A DNA stretch of 64,000 nucleotides from Gymnopilus junonius (Eukaryota; Basidiomycota; Agaricomycetes; Agaricales; Galerinaceae). Shown piece by piece: positions 43,673 to 56,049 of this stretch; position 1 is the stretch's first letter; every line of letters begins with the position of its first letter. The notes beneath the pieces are model-generated. The model did no database searches, was not told the origin of the DNA, and saw only the letters and a program-made list of their open reading frames with translations. Made by a program: the position numbers and the translations under genes. The DNA is taken from assembly GCA_015501075.1 (NCBI GenBank), contig JADNYJ010000024.1, positions 186,001 to 250,000 of the forward strand, written 5' to 3'.

Positions 43673-46664
43673 GTACACAGTATGTAGACTCTGGAAGATG
43701 ACAGAAGCGAATCAACAGACGTCAATTACGTCAGCATCTTGGCGCTGAACTTGGGAGCGGCATTTTTCTTGGCTTTCTGTCAACGACGAAGATCGCCTCT
43801 CGATGAGTGGAATTACTACTACCACGCCCTTGCTATTCTCTGAAATCCAGGCCTTCTACTCTATCAACTGAGTCTTCTACTTTACCACCTGGACATTGGA
43901 CACATGGACGGAACACTCAGACGGAACACGCCTCTGATATTTGTAGCCAGCTGTAGGTTGGTCTTGAGACTCCTGTGCTGGATTTTCTGTATGTATTACC
44001 TGACTCAATCCGGCTTGGGACTACACCACTGGCCAGTGGCGACCCTTTCTTTTTTCAAATTATGGTATGCGGAGACGTATTCTGTCAGTTGAACTGGGCG
44101 ATCAGCGCCCACGAGACAAGGCCCATCCTGAGATGAGAAAAGATAAGAGCTTTATCCTTTGCGGTCAATTCTGAGTCTGGGAACTTGATGGGTGCGCCAC
44201 TCTTGCCTCGCCTATCCAAAAGGATATCTGTCTCACTTAGGAAATGTGTACGCATTGTAGAAACATGCATGCCTTTTCTGGTTAGTCTTCATGCCTTCGC
44301 GAATTCGTTCAGCCTTTGAGTCGAGTCATTGCTGAATGCGGTCTTGAACGCACACCACCTTCCTCGTGTTCCTCGTTTGTTGCACGGGCTCATGTGTTTC
44401 ATCTGATCTATGACTTCCTGCTTCGCTGCATGTTAATCTGCTGCCTGGACCAATGCAAGAGTCCATTTCATACTAGTTCTTGACGTCCAAGCTTAACCTG
44501 TTTAATAACCACACGCCAGGTCTTAATCTTGGTTTGAAGGTATGTAGAAGGTCGTGATCCTCGTCTGTTCTTTGTTGATTAGGCTGTAAACAGGTAAATG
44601 GGGTGTTCATAAGCACACTTGTTTCTACTAAAATGACACATTAATGCCTTGTAACGGCCATCAACTTTCGAAGGCATGGAAAAATCAAAGATCTATATAG
44701 CTGTATTCTTCTACCTTCCACAGTAAAGCCCGCAGTCTTGTCTATATTGTCATGAATATGCTTAAATCTGAACAATTCGAGTTTTCCAGAGCTCATAATA
44801 TGTAGCTAGCATCTAAACTTTCACCGTGAATCCATTTCATGATTCATTTCCGGATTAGCGTGATGCGAAGTTCTTTCCGAACGTCATCCGCGTATATGTT
44901 CTTTTCTCCTTCGTAACAAGGCAGCTTTTCTAAACAAGGGAGCTTCTTTTTCCTGCCAAGCACTTGTGCATATTTATGGACTCGAATCGCAGGAAAAGCC
45001 GACGGACGGCCGAAAGACCTAACGCCGCCTCAGGTTCGGCCTCTCACGCGACGCGGCGGACATACTCGCGCTCGCAGAGTTCGCCGAACGTGCGTGTGCA
45101 ATGAAAACACAGAAAAGGTGGGTGCGTGGGTTGTGTGGCAGACTATAGATTTTCCGGTAGTTCTCCCACCTCACAGATGATTAAAAGTCAAAGTGGCGAT
45201 GCCAGTAGCCTGCTCGCTTCCGATGATTAAATCCAAACTTCGTACTTATGGTGTTGGCTTGGCTTCCCACTAGAACTACTGCTAATGCAGCTTTCTGCGC
45301 CGTTAGCATTGCAGCCTGCAGGGTAGCAGCTCTTGGCCTTTGTTCGTAATAGGGCTGGCTACTAGCCAGCCGTGTTCAAGCTTCCATGAGAGACACGTTA
45401 CATGACGTGAGGGGGGACTGTGGATTTGTTTGCAACAAAGCGTGCTATTTCAAGTCTGCGTATGAAGGTACATGCGATCTGTCACGGCCAATTACCCTGG
45501 CCCCAGGTCCCAGGAGAGTTTTTCTGTCCTGGCTTTTTTTACAAGTGTGCCTATATACATAAACATTTTGTCTGTTCAAGTCGAGTGAAACTAGCGCCAA
45601 AATTCAGCGATGCTAAAGCCGAGTCATCAATAGCCTTTCGTACCAAGAAGCCAACTCTCTTTTGATGCATCAGACCAAATGAATGAATTGTCAGTGGACT
45701 GAATTGGTTGCGCAAGAGAAGAATAGTTCAACCGCGCCCCGAGTCAGAAGACACCTGACCACTCCAGAATCCATTTAGCTAGGCCGCCATAACCGAGCGC
45801 CCAAGGTATACATAGTAGCAGCAGCAAAGAAACGGCAGGCCAGGAGGTGTATCAGTGCAGAGTCCACAAAGCCGTACAGAGCGTTACAAGGGTACCTAGC
45901 TGGCAACAGAAAGTCGAGATGGACGGAAGAAAGGAATTATCCGAAGACATAGACAAGACGGGTGACATGGAGACAGTCCATGTCTGATGCAATCAAGACG
46001 ATTCTGCTTTGCAGTTCAAAGTTGAAAGTCGAGTCCATTTCATCATACAGTTTGGACTGGGACATGTGCTCTGCAGGGTACGATCACAGCCTTGTCCAGC
46101 CCTTCAGGCATTCAGTGAGAGAGATTCGCTCACTTCAAATCCCTCCTGTGTAGAGAACTTGGGTGCGGATTTTGAGAACGACAAATGACCAAGACGCGGC
46201 TTGGTCGCAGCTGGAGTGAGAAGGATGTGGGGCCGGTAGGAAAGATAGGTTAACAAATGGAGAAACGATCTTTAAAGCATTCGGACCACCAAAGGAGACG
46301 AAGGGCGGGTGAGGGCGACACGTCGGTGGCCGTTGTTGCCGATGAAATTGAGAAGATGAAAAACATGCGGAGCAGTCTTATAGACGCCTTAGCATTACGG
46401 CGGTAAGTGATGGTAGATCCGGTAAGCGATCGTCATGTGGTCGACGCTGTGTCTACCCCGCACTGGAGTCTAATGAGCTCTGCAGCTCTGAATGTCAATA
46501 ATAAGGGTGTACGGAGAGAATGAAATGACAAAGGTCTGAGACGGAGAAAAGAAGAAAGGAGAGAGTGTGGGGAAGAAAACGAAAGCGGACGTGAATCTTT
46601 TTCTCGGGGGTTGGCTCCATTTATATCATGCGCCTTCTCACATGTTTGGGCGATTCCTCTGCAA
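43673..46664. other. 3.0-kb gene-poor region
   Basis: No ORF over about 80 codons with any motif on either strand. A GC-rich patch lies near 44990-45110 and a 19-nt palindrome at 45353-45371. The right end must hold the promoter and possibly a long 5' UTR of the gene starting at 46665. I looked for tRNA B-box strings and found none convincing. Confidence 0.55.
45353..45371. repeat. Perfect 9-1-9 inverted repeat
   Basis: GGCTGGCTA, one C, then TAGCCAGCC. The arms are exact reverse complements around a single base. It could be a binding site for a dimeric transcription factor or chance; it lies about 1.3 kb upstream of the gene at 46665. Confidence 0.6.
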
Positions 46665-48883
46665 ATGGCCTCCACAGCCATGCGCCCTTTTCTATTCAGC
46701 GAGGAGTCTGCTAGTCTCAGGTCTTTCCGTCGCACCCAGTCTCTCCCTCGCCCCCTTCCCTCAAAGCATCCTCGCTCAAGCTCAAGACCGCTCTGGTCTT
46801 CTCTAACATCCTGCCATATAGGGGCCGCACAACTCACAAATACCCGCAGCCCACTCTCAACGATCTCATCCAGGCCGAAGAGGCTGACTCGCCGCCTGAT
46901 ATTCTCCTACCAGCCCCAGAGTGGGTACCATCCGCTCTCTATTTATCTATGCCTATACTCAGCTCCCGCCTAGATCGTCCGCAATGCCCCGCATGCACTC
47001 AACCTCTACGACTGTGCAGACAGAGTGAGTCCAACTTGTTCCGTGCTCGTATTCATACGGCTCACCACCTTGTAGCCAACCCGCGCTCCAGCGACCTCGC
47101 TCCAAGTCGCGCACCATCATTCGAATGATCTCTACCAAATTTACGCGCGTAACGAACTCCCCTCCTGCTCTCGCCAAACCCCCACCAGCGGCACCGACGG
47201 GCTGGTCGAAAGATCAACGAGATGCCGCGTTACGTGAACGAGGGTTGCTTCCTCCGCTACGACCGAACAAAGATCTCTCTTTGCAAGAGTCGGAACTAGA
47301 CCAGCTCATCCCCGTTGTCGAGCCTGAGGAAGAGTCGCAGGACAAGCCTTCAGGCCCTTCTGCTGCAGACCTCATCAAGAAAGAATGGGAGCCAAAAACC
47401 AGACCACTGAGGTCGAACAGCGGCAGCGCATGGTCAATTTCAAGTTTGGTGGTGGCGCCTCTCCTGTGACTTCTTCGCCTCCAGAGGAGAAAGCCCTGCC
47501 ATCATCCCCCCTTGACCAGCTGTCCCTCCAACCATTGACAAACCGACACCACCACCTAACGAACCCTTACCTCCTGTTCCTACCCTGTCTCCCGAGTCCG
47601 TGCATCAGGATTACCCTCCGCGGTCGTCGTCCGTGAATGTGCTTGCTGTTCCACCATCGCAGTCGGAAACCAAGGTCCGCCCTTTGCCTTCTCCGCCACT
47701 TGCCAAAGTAGCACCTTCAGAGATTGAAGCATGGACTGTTCCGTTACCTCCATCTCCATCACCTTCCGTAGCAGAACTCCCTTCTCCGCCTCAACCCGCA
47801 ACTTCTCCAGTACCCTCACAATCTCGCTCTCTTCCAAGCATCCCAGATACTTCGCAATCTGCGGAAAGCTCTGCTTGTGGCAGCGGCGCTAATACGCCCC
47901 GACCTCTGGATCAGAGCAAGACGTTCATCCCCACACAGCCTACAACCCCCGTGATATCTCTTACACCCGCAACGGAAATCCCATCACCGTCAACGGAGCC
48001 GACGACACCATCAGCAGGTGCAGATGACAGGCTTGGCTCTGCGCTTCATAACCGTACTGATTCATTTGCCCAATTGGAAGACTCAATATCCTCTATCGCC
48101 ACTCCATCGTTGGATAGCACATCGAATACGACGAATTCCACAACAGGGACTAGCGATGCTTCTTCGCATATCTCCAATGCGATAAAAGGCCCAGGAAAGC
48201 TGGGGATGCTGCAAGTGAAGACCTTGCAAGAGGTAGCCAGTACGGTGCCCGTGATTATCGAGAGCCCGGTGCAGATGACAAGATTTTCTGAAGAACTCGA
48301 GGTCGTAATGGAGGAGTCGCCCTCCATGGATTTTGGTATCATCAACGAAAAGTCGGAGAAGCCTGCAATATCCACTCCCCTTGTCCCTCCGCGAAGTCCT
48401 CCAGCTCCAACGTCTGTAGGAACAACTCTACGGCCGCAAAGGCGGGGAGTAACCGATCCGGTAGTGTCCATGGATCGAAGAAAATCTTTCAACCCATTCA
48501 AACGAGGACAAACGATGGATGTGTCTCCAATCCCAGAACCTCAACGGCGGCTGTCAATGGCCAGATCGCTCTCAAACCTCCGCAGGTCCGTCGTCGGCAC
48601 GCTGTCGCACAAGCCAACAAAAGGCGCTGAAGGCGAAGGCGGTCGCGTCGAGAAGAACTTTGACGCATCCCATCTACCTGCGTCCCCTACAATCCCTCAG
48701 GCGTTTGCTCGTCCACGCCCATCGGATGTGAGCAAGAGCAGTGCTGGGTCTCCTCCACCTACGCCGGGAATGCGTCAAGCTGTCGCACCTATTATCTATA
48801 ACAGGGGCAGCATCTTATTGGAGACGGCAGGTATTGAAGATGAGGAGACGAGGCGTATGACTGAGCTGGCGTTCTTGGGATGA
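46665..48883 (+). CDS. Large Ser/Pro-rich unknown protein (three frame breaks)
   Basis: Three exons: 46665-46920, 46974-47024 and 47076-48883. One added base at C5 46751-46755, one at GGG 47387-47389 and one near 47512-47517 make every exon phase fit. Ordered pieces are KLKTALVFSNILPYRGRTTH with KYPQPTLNDLIQAEEADSPP, then GWSKDQRDAALRERGLLPP, EVEQRQRMVNFKFGG and the C-terminal block IIYNRGSILLETAGIEDEE-TRRMTELAFLG. The rest is Pro/Ser/Thr-rich and certainly disordered, with RRKSFNPFKRGQTMD and RRLSMARSLSNLRRS looking like basic phosphosites. Function unknown; a cytosolic signalling scaffold is only a guess. The start codon is inferred from the first Met of the open frame. Confidence 0.7.
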
Positions 48884-51800
48884 GTGTTGAGAGTCGGTTT
48901 CGGGAGGGCCAAGTGTTGATGATCATGGTGGTTGGGGTTGTGGAGGCTCTTCAGTTGAAATTTTTGTGAGGTCGCCGTCTGATGGACGCGGGCATACATC
49001 ACCGACTCGCGTCTCTTTCAAGCTCGTTTATATTCCGGCTCGACTTCTTTCTTCCAACTCTATGCCCAGTACACTTCTGTCATCCGTGACAAAAGCCCCC
49101 CTTGGTATTCATCAGTCCTCACGCAACCGAACAAACTGTCATTCATGCGTTGAGCGCTCCGCTCTTCGGTTTCCCATAACCCCATCGGGCTCTATAAGGC
49201 TCCACCTTGTCATCAAAATTTCAGTGCAACCTTCTCGGCATTCTTGCACATTGTCATGATTTACTGTGCACTTGCATTTTTTCCCCATCTTCATCGACGG
49301 AATATTTAATAAAGGAAGGCAATCATCATCCATCCACTCATTATTCTATTTTCTTTCCCCCCTGCATCATCACGATCTTTATTTCCACCTGCATTTCCAT
49401 CTCCAATCTGCGATACCCTGCCATCTTTATGCTTTCTTTCTGGGTGTTTCGGTTTCGATGTATAACTACTTTCTCTCTGTGCTATTTGTTTTTCATCCTT
49501 TTATCCCTGTTTTCTCATTTTGAATCGCTTACTTGTTTATTTTGTTCTCCCCGTGCTCCTTTGACCCCCCGTCATCCATGTACAGTCTTGTCCATCAGCT
49601 ACCTATATCTTTGTCGTCATAAGCTACCACAACTTGTAATGCTCAGACAAATTCCTCCCTCCGCGCTGCATTCAGACGGAAGCTGGTCAGACCAAGGTCT
49701 CAAACATTTTACCGCGTGCCCCACCTTTTGAATGCTCATTCGAACCCAAGCCTTGCTTGGCCTAGTATCAATTTGAAATTCGATTACCGGCGTGCGCCAC
49801 AATAGCGATTCGTGGTCGTTATCGGCGTATTTATTGGTAGTGCTGCTGTGGGGCTTTGGCTGCATCGTGTACGTGTCGATCAGCCAAGAAAAGCATGTCG
49901 TTGAATTGACGGACTTTGGCAAGGTCAAGCATTGCATGGTTGATCATGTTTAGCGGTTTCGGTACATAAACTGCAAAGTTTATTAGAGAGTCAGATGTTA
50001 TCTTAGCAGACTTTGCAACGGGTGGATTTTGATCGCTGGTTGCAACCGATCCGCAACATCCGTTTACTTGACAGTGGGTTAGTATGTATTGCTCAACTTC
50101 TATCCAATTGACGGTAAGCGAATCGTGCTGCATGAGGGAAACGAACCCAACTTGAAGTATCCCCTTCACGTGAAGTGGTGCTCCGAGTCATGTTACTTGT
50201 CGCGGAGACGCGTAACACGTTGTAGATTCCCGTTTTAGAATCTGAAATGACGTGGTAAATAAGGTCTCGCGAGAGAAGAAACATCGACAACTAAGATTTC
50301 CTTGGTGTATCATTAGATATTGTATACACTGCTTGAGAACAATGCCGTAGTCCCGAACCCTTCATGTACCTAATTAAATGCCTGTGCTCGACCATGAGGG
50401 TAATTCACTCATGCGCAATTTCTAATGAATAAAACAATGAACCAATAGTTACAACAGTTTTGAAATTTGATAAGAAATATTGGTATGAATCAATGAAAGC
50501 TGATGATCCAAAATTTGCTACCTGAGCAGCGTTTCATGACAAGAAGGGATATCACTCACCACTGAGCACAGTGGCGAGCGCTAAACTTTGATCTATTGCG
50601 CCACACTGATAACGACGAGCTAAAAATAGATGCGGGGTACATCAATGGACTGTCCACATCGTTCACATCCAGTGTTCAACTCTGCATCAAATACCGCAAC
50701 TTTGGTAGGCTAAAATCCATCCTTTTATTAAGATGTCAAAGTTATACTGGATAACCTATAAATGACACGCTTACCGCACTTTCCCGATCCAAAGATATTT
50801 TAGAGTTTGGATATCAGAGTCATGGTGAAGAAGCTGTAAAACGTCTACGTTGGGAACCTCTTGACGTTTTCATGTGGGAGTAGCGTGGATAAAAATCGGC
50901 CGATTCCTGATGTTGACTCCAGAATGAGTAAATAATGGAGACATGCGGCAGTACTCTCACTTGCTTTCGAGCTCTCCGATTTGCAAGGGAAATAGGAAAT
51001 AATATACTGAACGTCGAGCGATTAACTCATTCGAAACGATGACACTGCAAGGGTCGAAGGAATAAGGCGAGTCATTGAATTATGTCAATAGGCACGGCCA
51101 GGAAAAGTAAGCCCTCCTGTGCAGGATGCTAAAATATAGGGACGGAACGGTTTCCCGTATTGTTACGCAGACCTTTATTTGCGTGGACTTCGCTCAACTA
51201 CTAGGCTTCCAATTTTATACTTCTTCCCAATTGTAATGATGAATATCATGTGTGGAAAATCCCGGAGATTTAGCTTCTGTTCGCGACCGCAGGAGGTGTT
51301 GTAAGCACTTGAGGGTACAGCAAGGTTAAAACATTAAACACTAGAGTAGTTAACAAGTTGTGTCCAGCCACATATGGGTTAAGTTGGGGAGTCGTACTTT
51401 TCTTGGCATAAATTATCTGCCTAGATTCAACTCATTCTCAAACATTTGGAATTCTAGGAAGGACGATAACTGCGCAAGGGGATTTGAGACAATGGGACCG
51501 AAGTCAGCATCCTCGTGGCCGAGATGACATACTGTATCATAGGAAAGGCCAAAACCAGGAGAGGGGTAAGCTGTAGATAGCCTTCGCAGCTTCTGGCAGA
51601 GAACTAGAATCGAGTTTGTCACAAAACACTGGAAAGCCTTGCCGATGCCAGATTGTGGGGATGGAGGACCTATTCTCGGAAGGCAGGCACTCTTCGAAAG
51701 TCTGAGTCTGCATGAATGAATTGTGCTGATGCAATAGGACCCTGAATGCGGGGTCGGAAAGTGCGATCAGGTGGTGGGGTCAATTACCATTTTCGAATGA

Positions 51801-52097
51801 CATCTTGACGAGATCTTTCCTTTGGGTTTATCTGAGAGGTTGGAAAACCCCACATTTTTTGTCAAAGTTGACAATTTTCCTTAACCAGGATGACTCGTGT
51901 GGAGAATCCCTGTTAGAGGTGACGGAGTCAGTATGCGAAAGCTCCATTTCCAAGTTGTCGACTCCAAGAGCAGATAAAAAGCCACGTGACATGGAATGGA
52001 CCTCATAAAATGAGATTTGAATGGCGCTTTGACCCTTCCTTCCTTCCACCACTTTCGTTACCCGCTAGATTTTTAATACAACCAATTTCCACGCACG
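48884..52097. other. 3.2-kb gene-poor region with a pyrimidine-rich tract
   Basis: From about 49260 to 49570 the plus strand is strongly C/T-rich; this alone creates the 174-codon ORF at 49207-49731, which has membrane-like but low-complexity residues and no motif. A minus ORF at 49831-50169 is listed separately at low confidence. From 50300 to 52000 I see nothing but AT-rich non-coding sequence. Confidence 0.5.
49831..50169 (-). CDS. Doubtful small ORF, 112 aa
   Basis: A single open frame starting MKGILQVGFVSLMQHDS and ending AKAPQQHYQ, with mixed hydrophobic and charged residues and no low complexity. It has no match I can name and no clear introns. It is the best-looking ORF in the gene-poor stretch but could be chance. 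Confidence 0.22.
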   Translation of the reverse strand: MKGILQVGFVSLMQHDSLTVNWIEVEQYILTHCQVNGCCGSVATSDQNPPVAKSAKITSDSLINFAVYVPKPLNMINHAMLDLAKVRQFNDMLFLADRHVHDAAKAPQQHYQ

Positions 52098-52903
52098 ATG
52101 TCTGCAAACGAGCGCATTAATTCAGGCGACATGAAGCCCGCCGTGCCCATTTCAATTCCTGTGCCCGCGAGGGGGAGAGCCCGGTCCACTTCCATGTCGT
52201 CTGGGTCGTCTGGGTCCACCAGCTCTTCCGAGATTCCTACTCCAGAGGGCTCAACTGGCTCTCACAGACCATCCATCCCTTCTCCTGCAACTTCACCCAT
52301 TCTTTCCCACTTCCTTGCCCAGTCTCCTACGTTCAAGACACCCACCAGTGCCACATTCCCTTTCAAGCGGAAGTTTGGCACAGCAGCACCTGTTTTCGAA
52401 GGTGAATTTTACTGGAGCCATTTATCGAGTTCGTTTTCTGATGATACTTATTACACGCAGCTGAGGAGGAAGCTGAAGCTGAAATACCGGTAGCAGCACA
52501 CGCTCGCCGCGCAAGCGTCAATGTTGCTAGTCGATTCGTAAACAACCCAGCGTCCACATTTTCAGACACTCAGTCCGATCGCGGAACAAATCTTCTTCGA
52601 AGGCTTTCTCTAAGCACTACTGCCTTCACGAAGGTGAGTCGATTCACTTGTGATAATGCGGCATAAATATATTAATCATCATATGACCTCTTTTTGAAGC
52701 CCCAGTTTGATTCTACTGGGCGGGCAGTTTCTCCTCCAAGCCCTCCTCCAAACACAGCTGTTAGCCCTACTGCCAGATCTGCTCCGTTTTCAAACAAACC
52801 CCGCCGTTCTGCTACTGTGAGCATTGAAGGCGGAAAGCCGCGCAGGGCTCCATCCCCAATGGGAGAAAGGATCCTCAAGGGTCACTTTGACGGGTTCAAT
52901 TAA
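52098..52903 (+). CDS. Unknown Ser/Pro-rich protein with SPMGERILKGHFDGF tail, 226 aa
   Basis: Three exons: 52098-52401, 52461-52633 and 52700-52903; 681 nt (227 codons). It is mostly Ser/Pro/Thr with probable phosphosites (RGRARSTSMSSGSS; NLLRRLSLSTTAF; PRRSATVS). Short ordered strings are SPILSHFLAQSP, FPFKRKFG, VFEAEEEAEAEIP-like and, at the C-terminus, RRAPSPMGERILKGHFDGFN. From memory, that last string recurs in small uncharacterised proteins across filamentous fungi. Role unknown; the pattern suggests a kinase target or a docking protein. The exon arithmetic is clean and the start Met at 52098 is the first in frame. Confidence 0.78.
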
Positions 52904-53558
52904 CCATATTTACTTTCAGCCCTTGACTCTAGGGTGATACCTCTTTGAGAGTGTCTTATTATTCATTCAAATCCACAATGTGATACCCCTCACTCGCTTT
53001 CTGCATTGCCATGTCAACGTCAACACTTCTTGTCGAGGACTTTCGTCCATGCACCATTGTATCGATTATATGTTATTCTTGGATATTCCTGGCCGTTTCC
53101 CCTCCACGCAATCACCGCAATACGGTTTTCTGAAACTTTCCTTGTCCTTCTCTGGAGGAAGCAATGGCCAGGAATCACAGCGTAATCAGGGTTCACCTCT
53201 GTCGTTACTCCTTGTATCATTTTGTCCCCGCCGCCTGTGCGTTCGCAGCCTGGTGAAATTGTTCTGTGTAAGTACATTTATTTCCATCCTTCTCATCTCT
53301 AGCTGATCTCTTTTCCATTCTTCCATCAGCTGAAGATTAATGGTTCTACAAATTGTTCCCCAAGATCCGTGCTCTGCTACTCCTTCGTTTACTATCTGTC
53401 TTTCTGGTTTCTTGTTCATCTTTTCGTTCGCCATCATGCAGTGTACTATCCTAAGATGTATATGTACGAATAAAATGAAAAATGATATTTATTTGCTCTA
53501 TTCCTCCCCCACGCCCAACTTACTTCCACGGGTATAATTGGAATGAGTTTAATTCTCG
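52904..53558. other. Convergent spacer, CT-rich
   Basis: About 0.65 kb between stop codons. CT-rich on the plus strand; ORFs on both strands overlap and are motif-free. No gene. Confidence 0.55.
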
Positions 53559-54170
53559 TTATTTTTTCCCTATCACGGGCATAGGCCTCTTTGCAAAGAT
53601 AATCTTTTTATTGACGATCGCAGCAATGCTCCAGCCCGTGCCAGATCCTTCTTCCCCGTTCCCAGATAATTCTGGACCGGCGCTGTTGTGAGTGTCTGTA
53701 TCCAGATCCATGGCATCGCCATCGATGTCCTCGGACAGACTCGTTTGTCTTGCGGCGGTGTTCCGCGCGGGTCCGGTGCGGACGAGGATGGCGTATGGTT
53801 TCGGTAGAGCAGCTATTTTCCCTTCGAGAAGATGGTGGCCGATGACGAGAGTCGGCTTGTTCTAGAGTGCCAATATCGCAGGAAAATAACGCATGAGAAG
53901 AAAAATCAGTAAACTCAAAGCCAGGCCCCTAAACGTAGTTGATCTACGAAGAGAGATGCAGGCGTGTAAGAGTAATCGAACACGTACCGTTGCTTCGTCG
54001 ATCTTTAGCTTTCCCACTAGCTGACTGTCCCGCTCGCTAGGGTCATTGAGCTCGACTTCGAGCGACCCCTGTAATTCAATTAAAAGATACTCGTCATGGG
54101 AGATCTTGACTAGCCCTGGTGGGAGCTTGGGGTTTGAAGAGGAAGAAGTGAGTGTGATCGGTATTAGCAT
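53559..54170 (-). CDS. CTF8: Ctf8, subunit of the alternative clamp loader RFC-Ctf18, 161 aa
   Basis: Two exons: 54170-53988 and 53861-53559; 486 nt (162 codons). The start MLIPITLTSSS, the strand LLIELQGSLEVEL, LVGKLKIDEAT and then NKPTLVIGHHLLEGKIAALP and KPYAILVR match the Ctf8 family from yeast to animals. The tail is acidic then basic (IVNKKIIFAKR). Ctf8 with Ctf18 and Dcc1 loads PCNA at the fork and supports sister-chromatid cohesion in the nucleus. The length is slightly above yeast Ctf8 (133 aa) owing to an acidic insert (DIDGDAMDLDTDT). Confidence 0.9.
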
Positions 54171-54642
54171 TGCGGCGTCTGCGCGGTGAAACCAATCTAC
54201 AGATCGACTCTTGGAAGTTGCGACTCTGGACTAGTGAGAAAGCAAGTCAAGGCGTAGAAGGGTCGGTGATGCTGGCGTATGGTTATGAGGTATCTCGTCT
54301 AGACATGGGAATCAATTAGGACGCGACGCGACGCGTTGTTGTCTCGCGCTTGTCATTTGATGGGTAAATACGCGTGCTGTAACCGTTAGTCTTCGCTTTC
54401 TTCAAAGTATCACTTAAAATCTCGGAGAGAAAGATCCACCAATAATTTAGAAATGTCAGCGTAAGCAGTCTAATGCCATACCGAATCGGAACATCGCTCC
54501 GATATCTCACTGTCAACGCAAAACTTTCCGGGCAGCATCCAGACCTGCAGATATCTGAGTGCTGGCTGCATATATTATCTGCCCGCTGCAGGAGCAGGAA
54601 GTGGAATAGATAAACAATCAGACATGTTTAAGTGTGCGAATG
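54171..54642. other. Spacer between two minus-strand genes
   Basis: About 0.47 kb; contains the promoter of CTF8 and the 3' UTR of the RMD1-like gene. No gene seen. Confidence 0.6.
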
Positions 54643-56049
54643 TTACGAGGGTTTGAATTCGACGGAGTGTCCATGGCCATGTTCCTTGTCCTCCTCGTCC
54701 CCACCAAATGCCATATGCCAGAGCTCTGGTCCATCTCTAATGAGGGCCTGACTCGATCATAAGTAAACGAGGGAAAGGAGGCTTCGGGCGTTGACGTACA
54801 ATGACCACTTCTACTGCAATGAGAGCAATAATGATGAGTTCCATTGAATGGGTCGAAGACTATAAATGACAATTAGGTTATGTCTTTACCCTAGAGGAAG
54901 ATCATACCTCAGTAAGCAATTGGCGGAGCATGGATTGGATGTCAGAAATATATGTTATTTTGTCATTGAGCGAAGATGTTCTGGCCTTTACTTCCAGAGC
55001 GTTACTGAGCGAGGTGAAGTATCCTGAAAAGTTGTCAATTTAGATTATACCGTGAGGCAAAAAGACAACTCACTTTCCAACTCGGGTTCCGCCCAGTAAA
55101 AATCAGGAACTTCACTAAAATTCTCCCTACTGAGGTTCAATTGTTGTCTGAACTTCATCAACTCGCCCAACTTCTTGATAAGCTGTGTACGACTCATACT
55201 GGGCTTCCCCGTCTCCGCAAGCGCATGGGGAAGAAGCGCCATGGACGTAAGGTAGCTGTCGAACGACGCCTCGAGAGCTGACAGCGCCGTGGAACGAGAA
55301 AGTGCTTGAGAAAACGCATAACGAGCTAGCAGAGTCTCCTGGGGGAGAGCCATAGGTGGCCAACTTTTTGGGAGCAAGTCTGGCTCGTCGAGAGTTCCCG
55401 TTTGTCCGAGTAAAATCAGATCCCCCTGCAACCTCGTCTGCCTTCAAACGAAAAAAAAACATTCATGAGCCAAGTCGTGAAAGGTCGTAGAGCACGCACC
55501 ACTCAACTCGATAGGGTCGATTACGAAGTCCAATTCTTCAGTCTCCGGCTCATTCAAAGGCGCAACCTCGATCCCAGGAGCGCGATAAATCACTTCTTTG
55601 ACGAAGTGATTCGCTGCAGACTCTCCTAGACCCCAACAAACAACGGTGCCATTTGCAAAGACAAAGACTTCACCCTCCTTCCCCTCAGCGCCCCATTTGG
55701 GGACCCACCAAGCCTCGTGAAGAGCTTGAGAACGCGATGGAAGCTCAGGATGAGAACGTAGTCTGGACAGAATGTATCGTTCAGCCGTGGAGATTGTGAA
55801 AATTGGTTGAATTTCGCCTCGAGTGGGTGTTGGATTCGCACGAATAGGTAGCGAAGCAGAAGCAGATCGACGTAGAGGTGTCGCCGACTTTGGCTTCGTT
55901 TTTGCATCAGAGAGTGGGTTCTCGCCTTGAGAAGCTTTAGTCCCATATCGACATCGAGAAAGCCATGTAGGAAGGGATCTGGATATGTCCCTGGTATGTG
56001 CAGCCTGGGTGGTTAAACTTATGAATGCACGTAGAGCAATTGAGGTCAT
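54643..56049 (-). CDS. RMD1/RMND1-type protein (DUF155), 400 aa
   Basis: Five exons: 56049-55496, 55441-55074, 55023-54908, 54859-54800 and 54747-54643; 1203 nt (401 codons). The N-terminus (RAFISLTTQAAHTRDIS, then CRYGTKAS) resembles a mitochondrial presequence. The core shows VFVFANGTVVCWGLGE, ELDFVIDPIE, TRLQGDLILLG, RYAFSQALSRSTALSALE, FYWAEPELE and a final hydrophobic span MELIIIALIAVEVVI. That is the DUF155 layout: cytosol- or matrix-facing domain plus a C-terminal anchor. Human RMND1 is an inner-membrane protein needed for mitochondrial translation. The first donor (GC|GTGCTC at 55495) was chosen for phase and is the least certain junction. Confidence 0.87.

Noticed and set aside
43803..43870. 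Small plus ORF starting MSGITTTTPLL
   Set aside because: Only 22 codons, no splice continuation that I could support.
49207..49731. Plus-strand ORF of 174 codons with membrane-like residues
   Set aside because: Created by a long pyrimidine-rich tract (Phe, Leu, Ser, Pro codons); low complexity and no start context.
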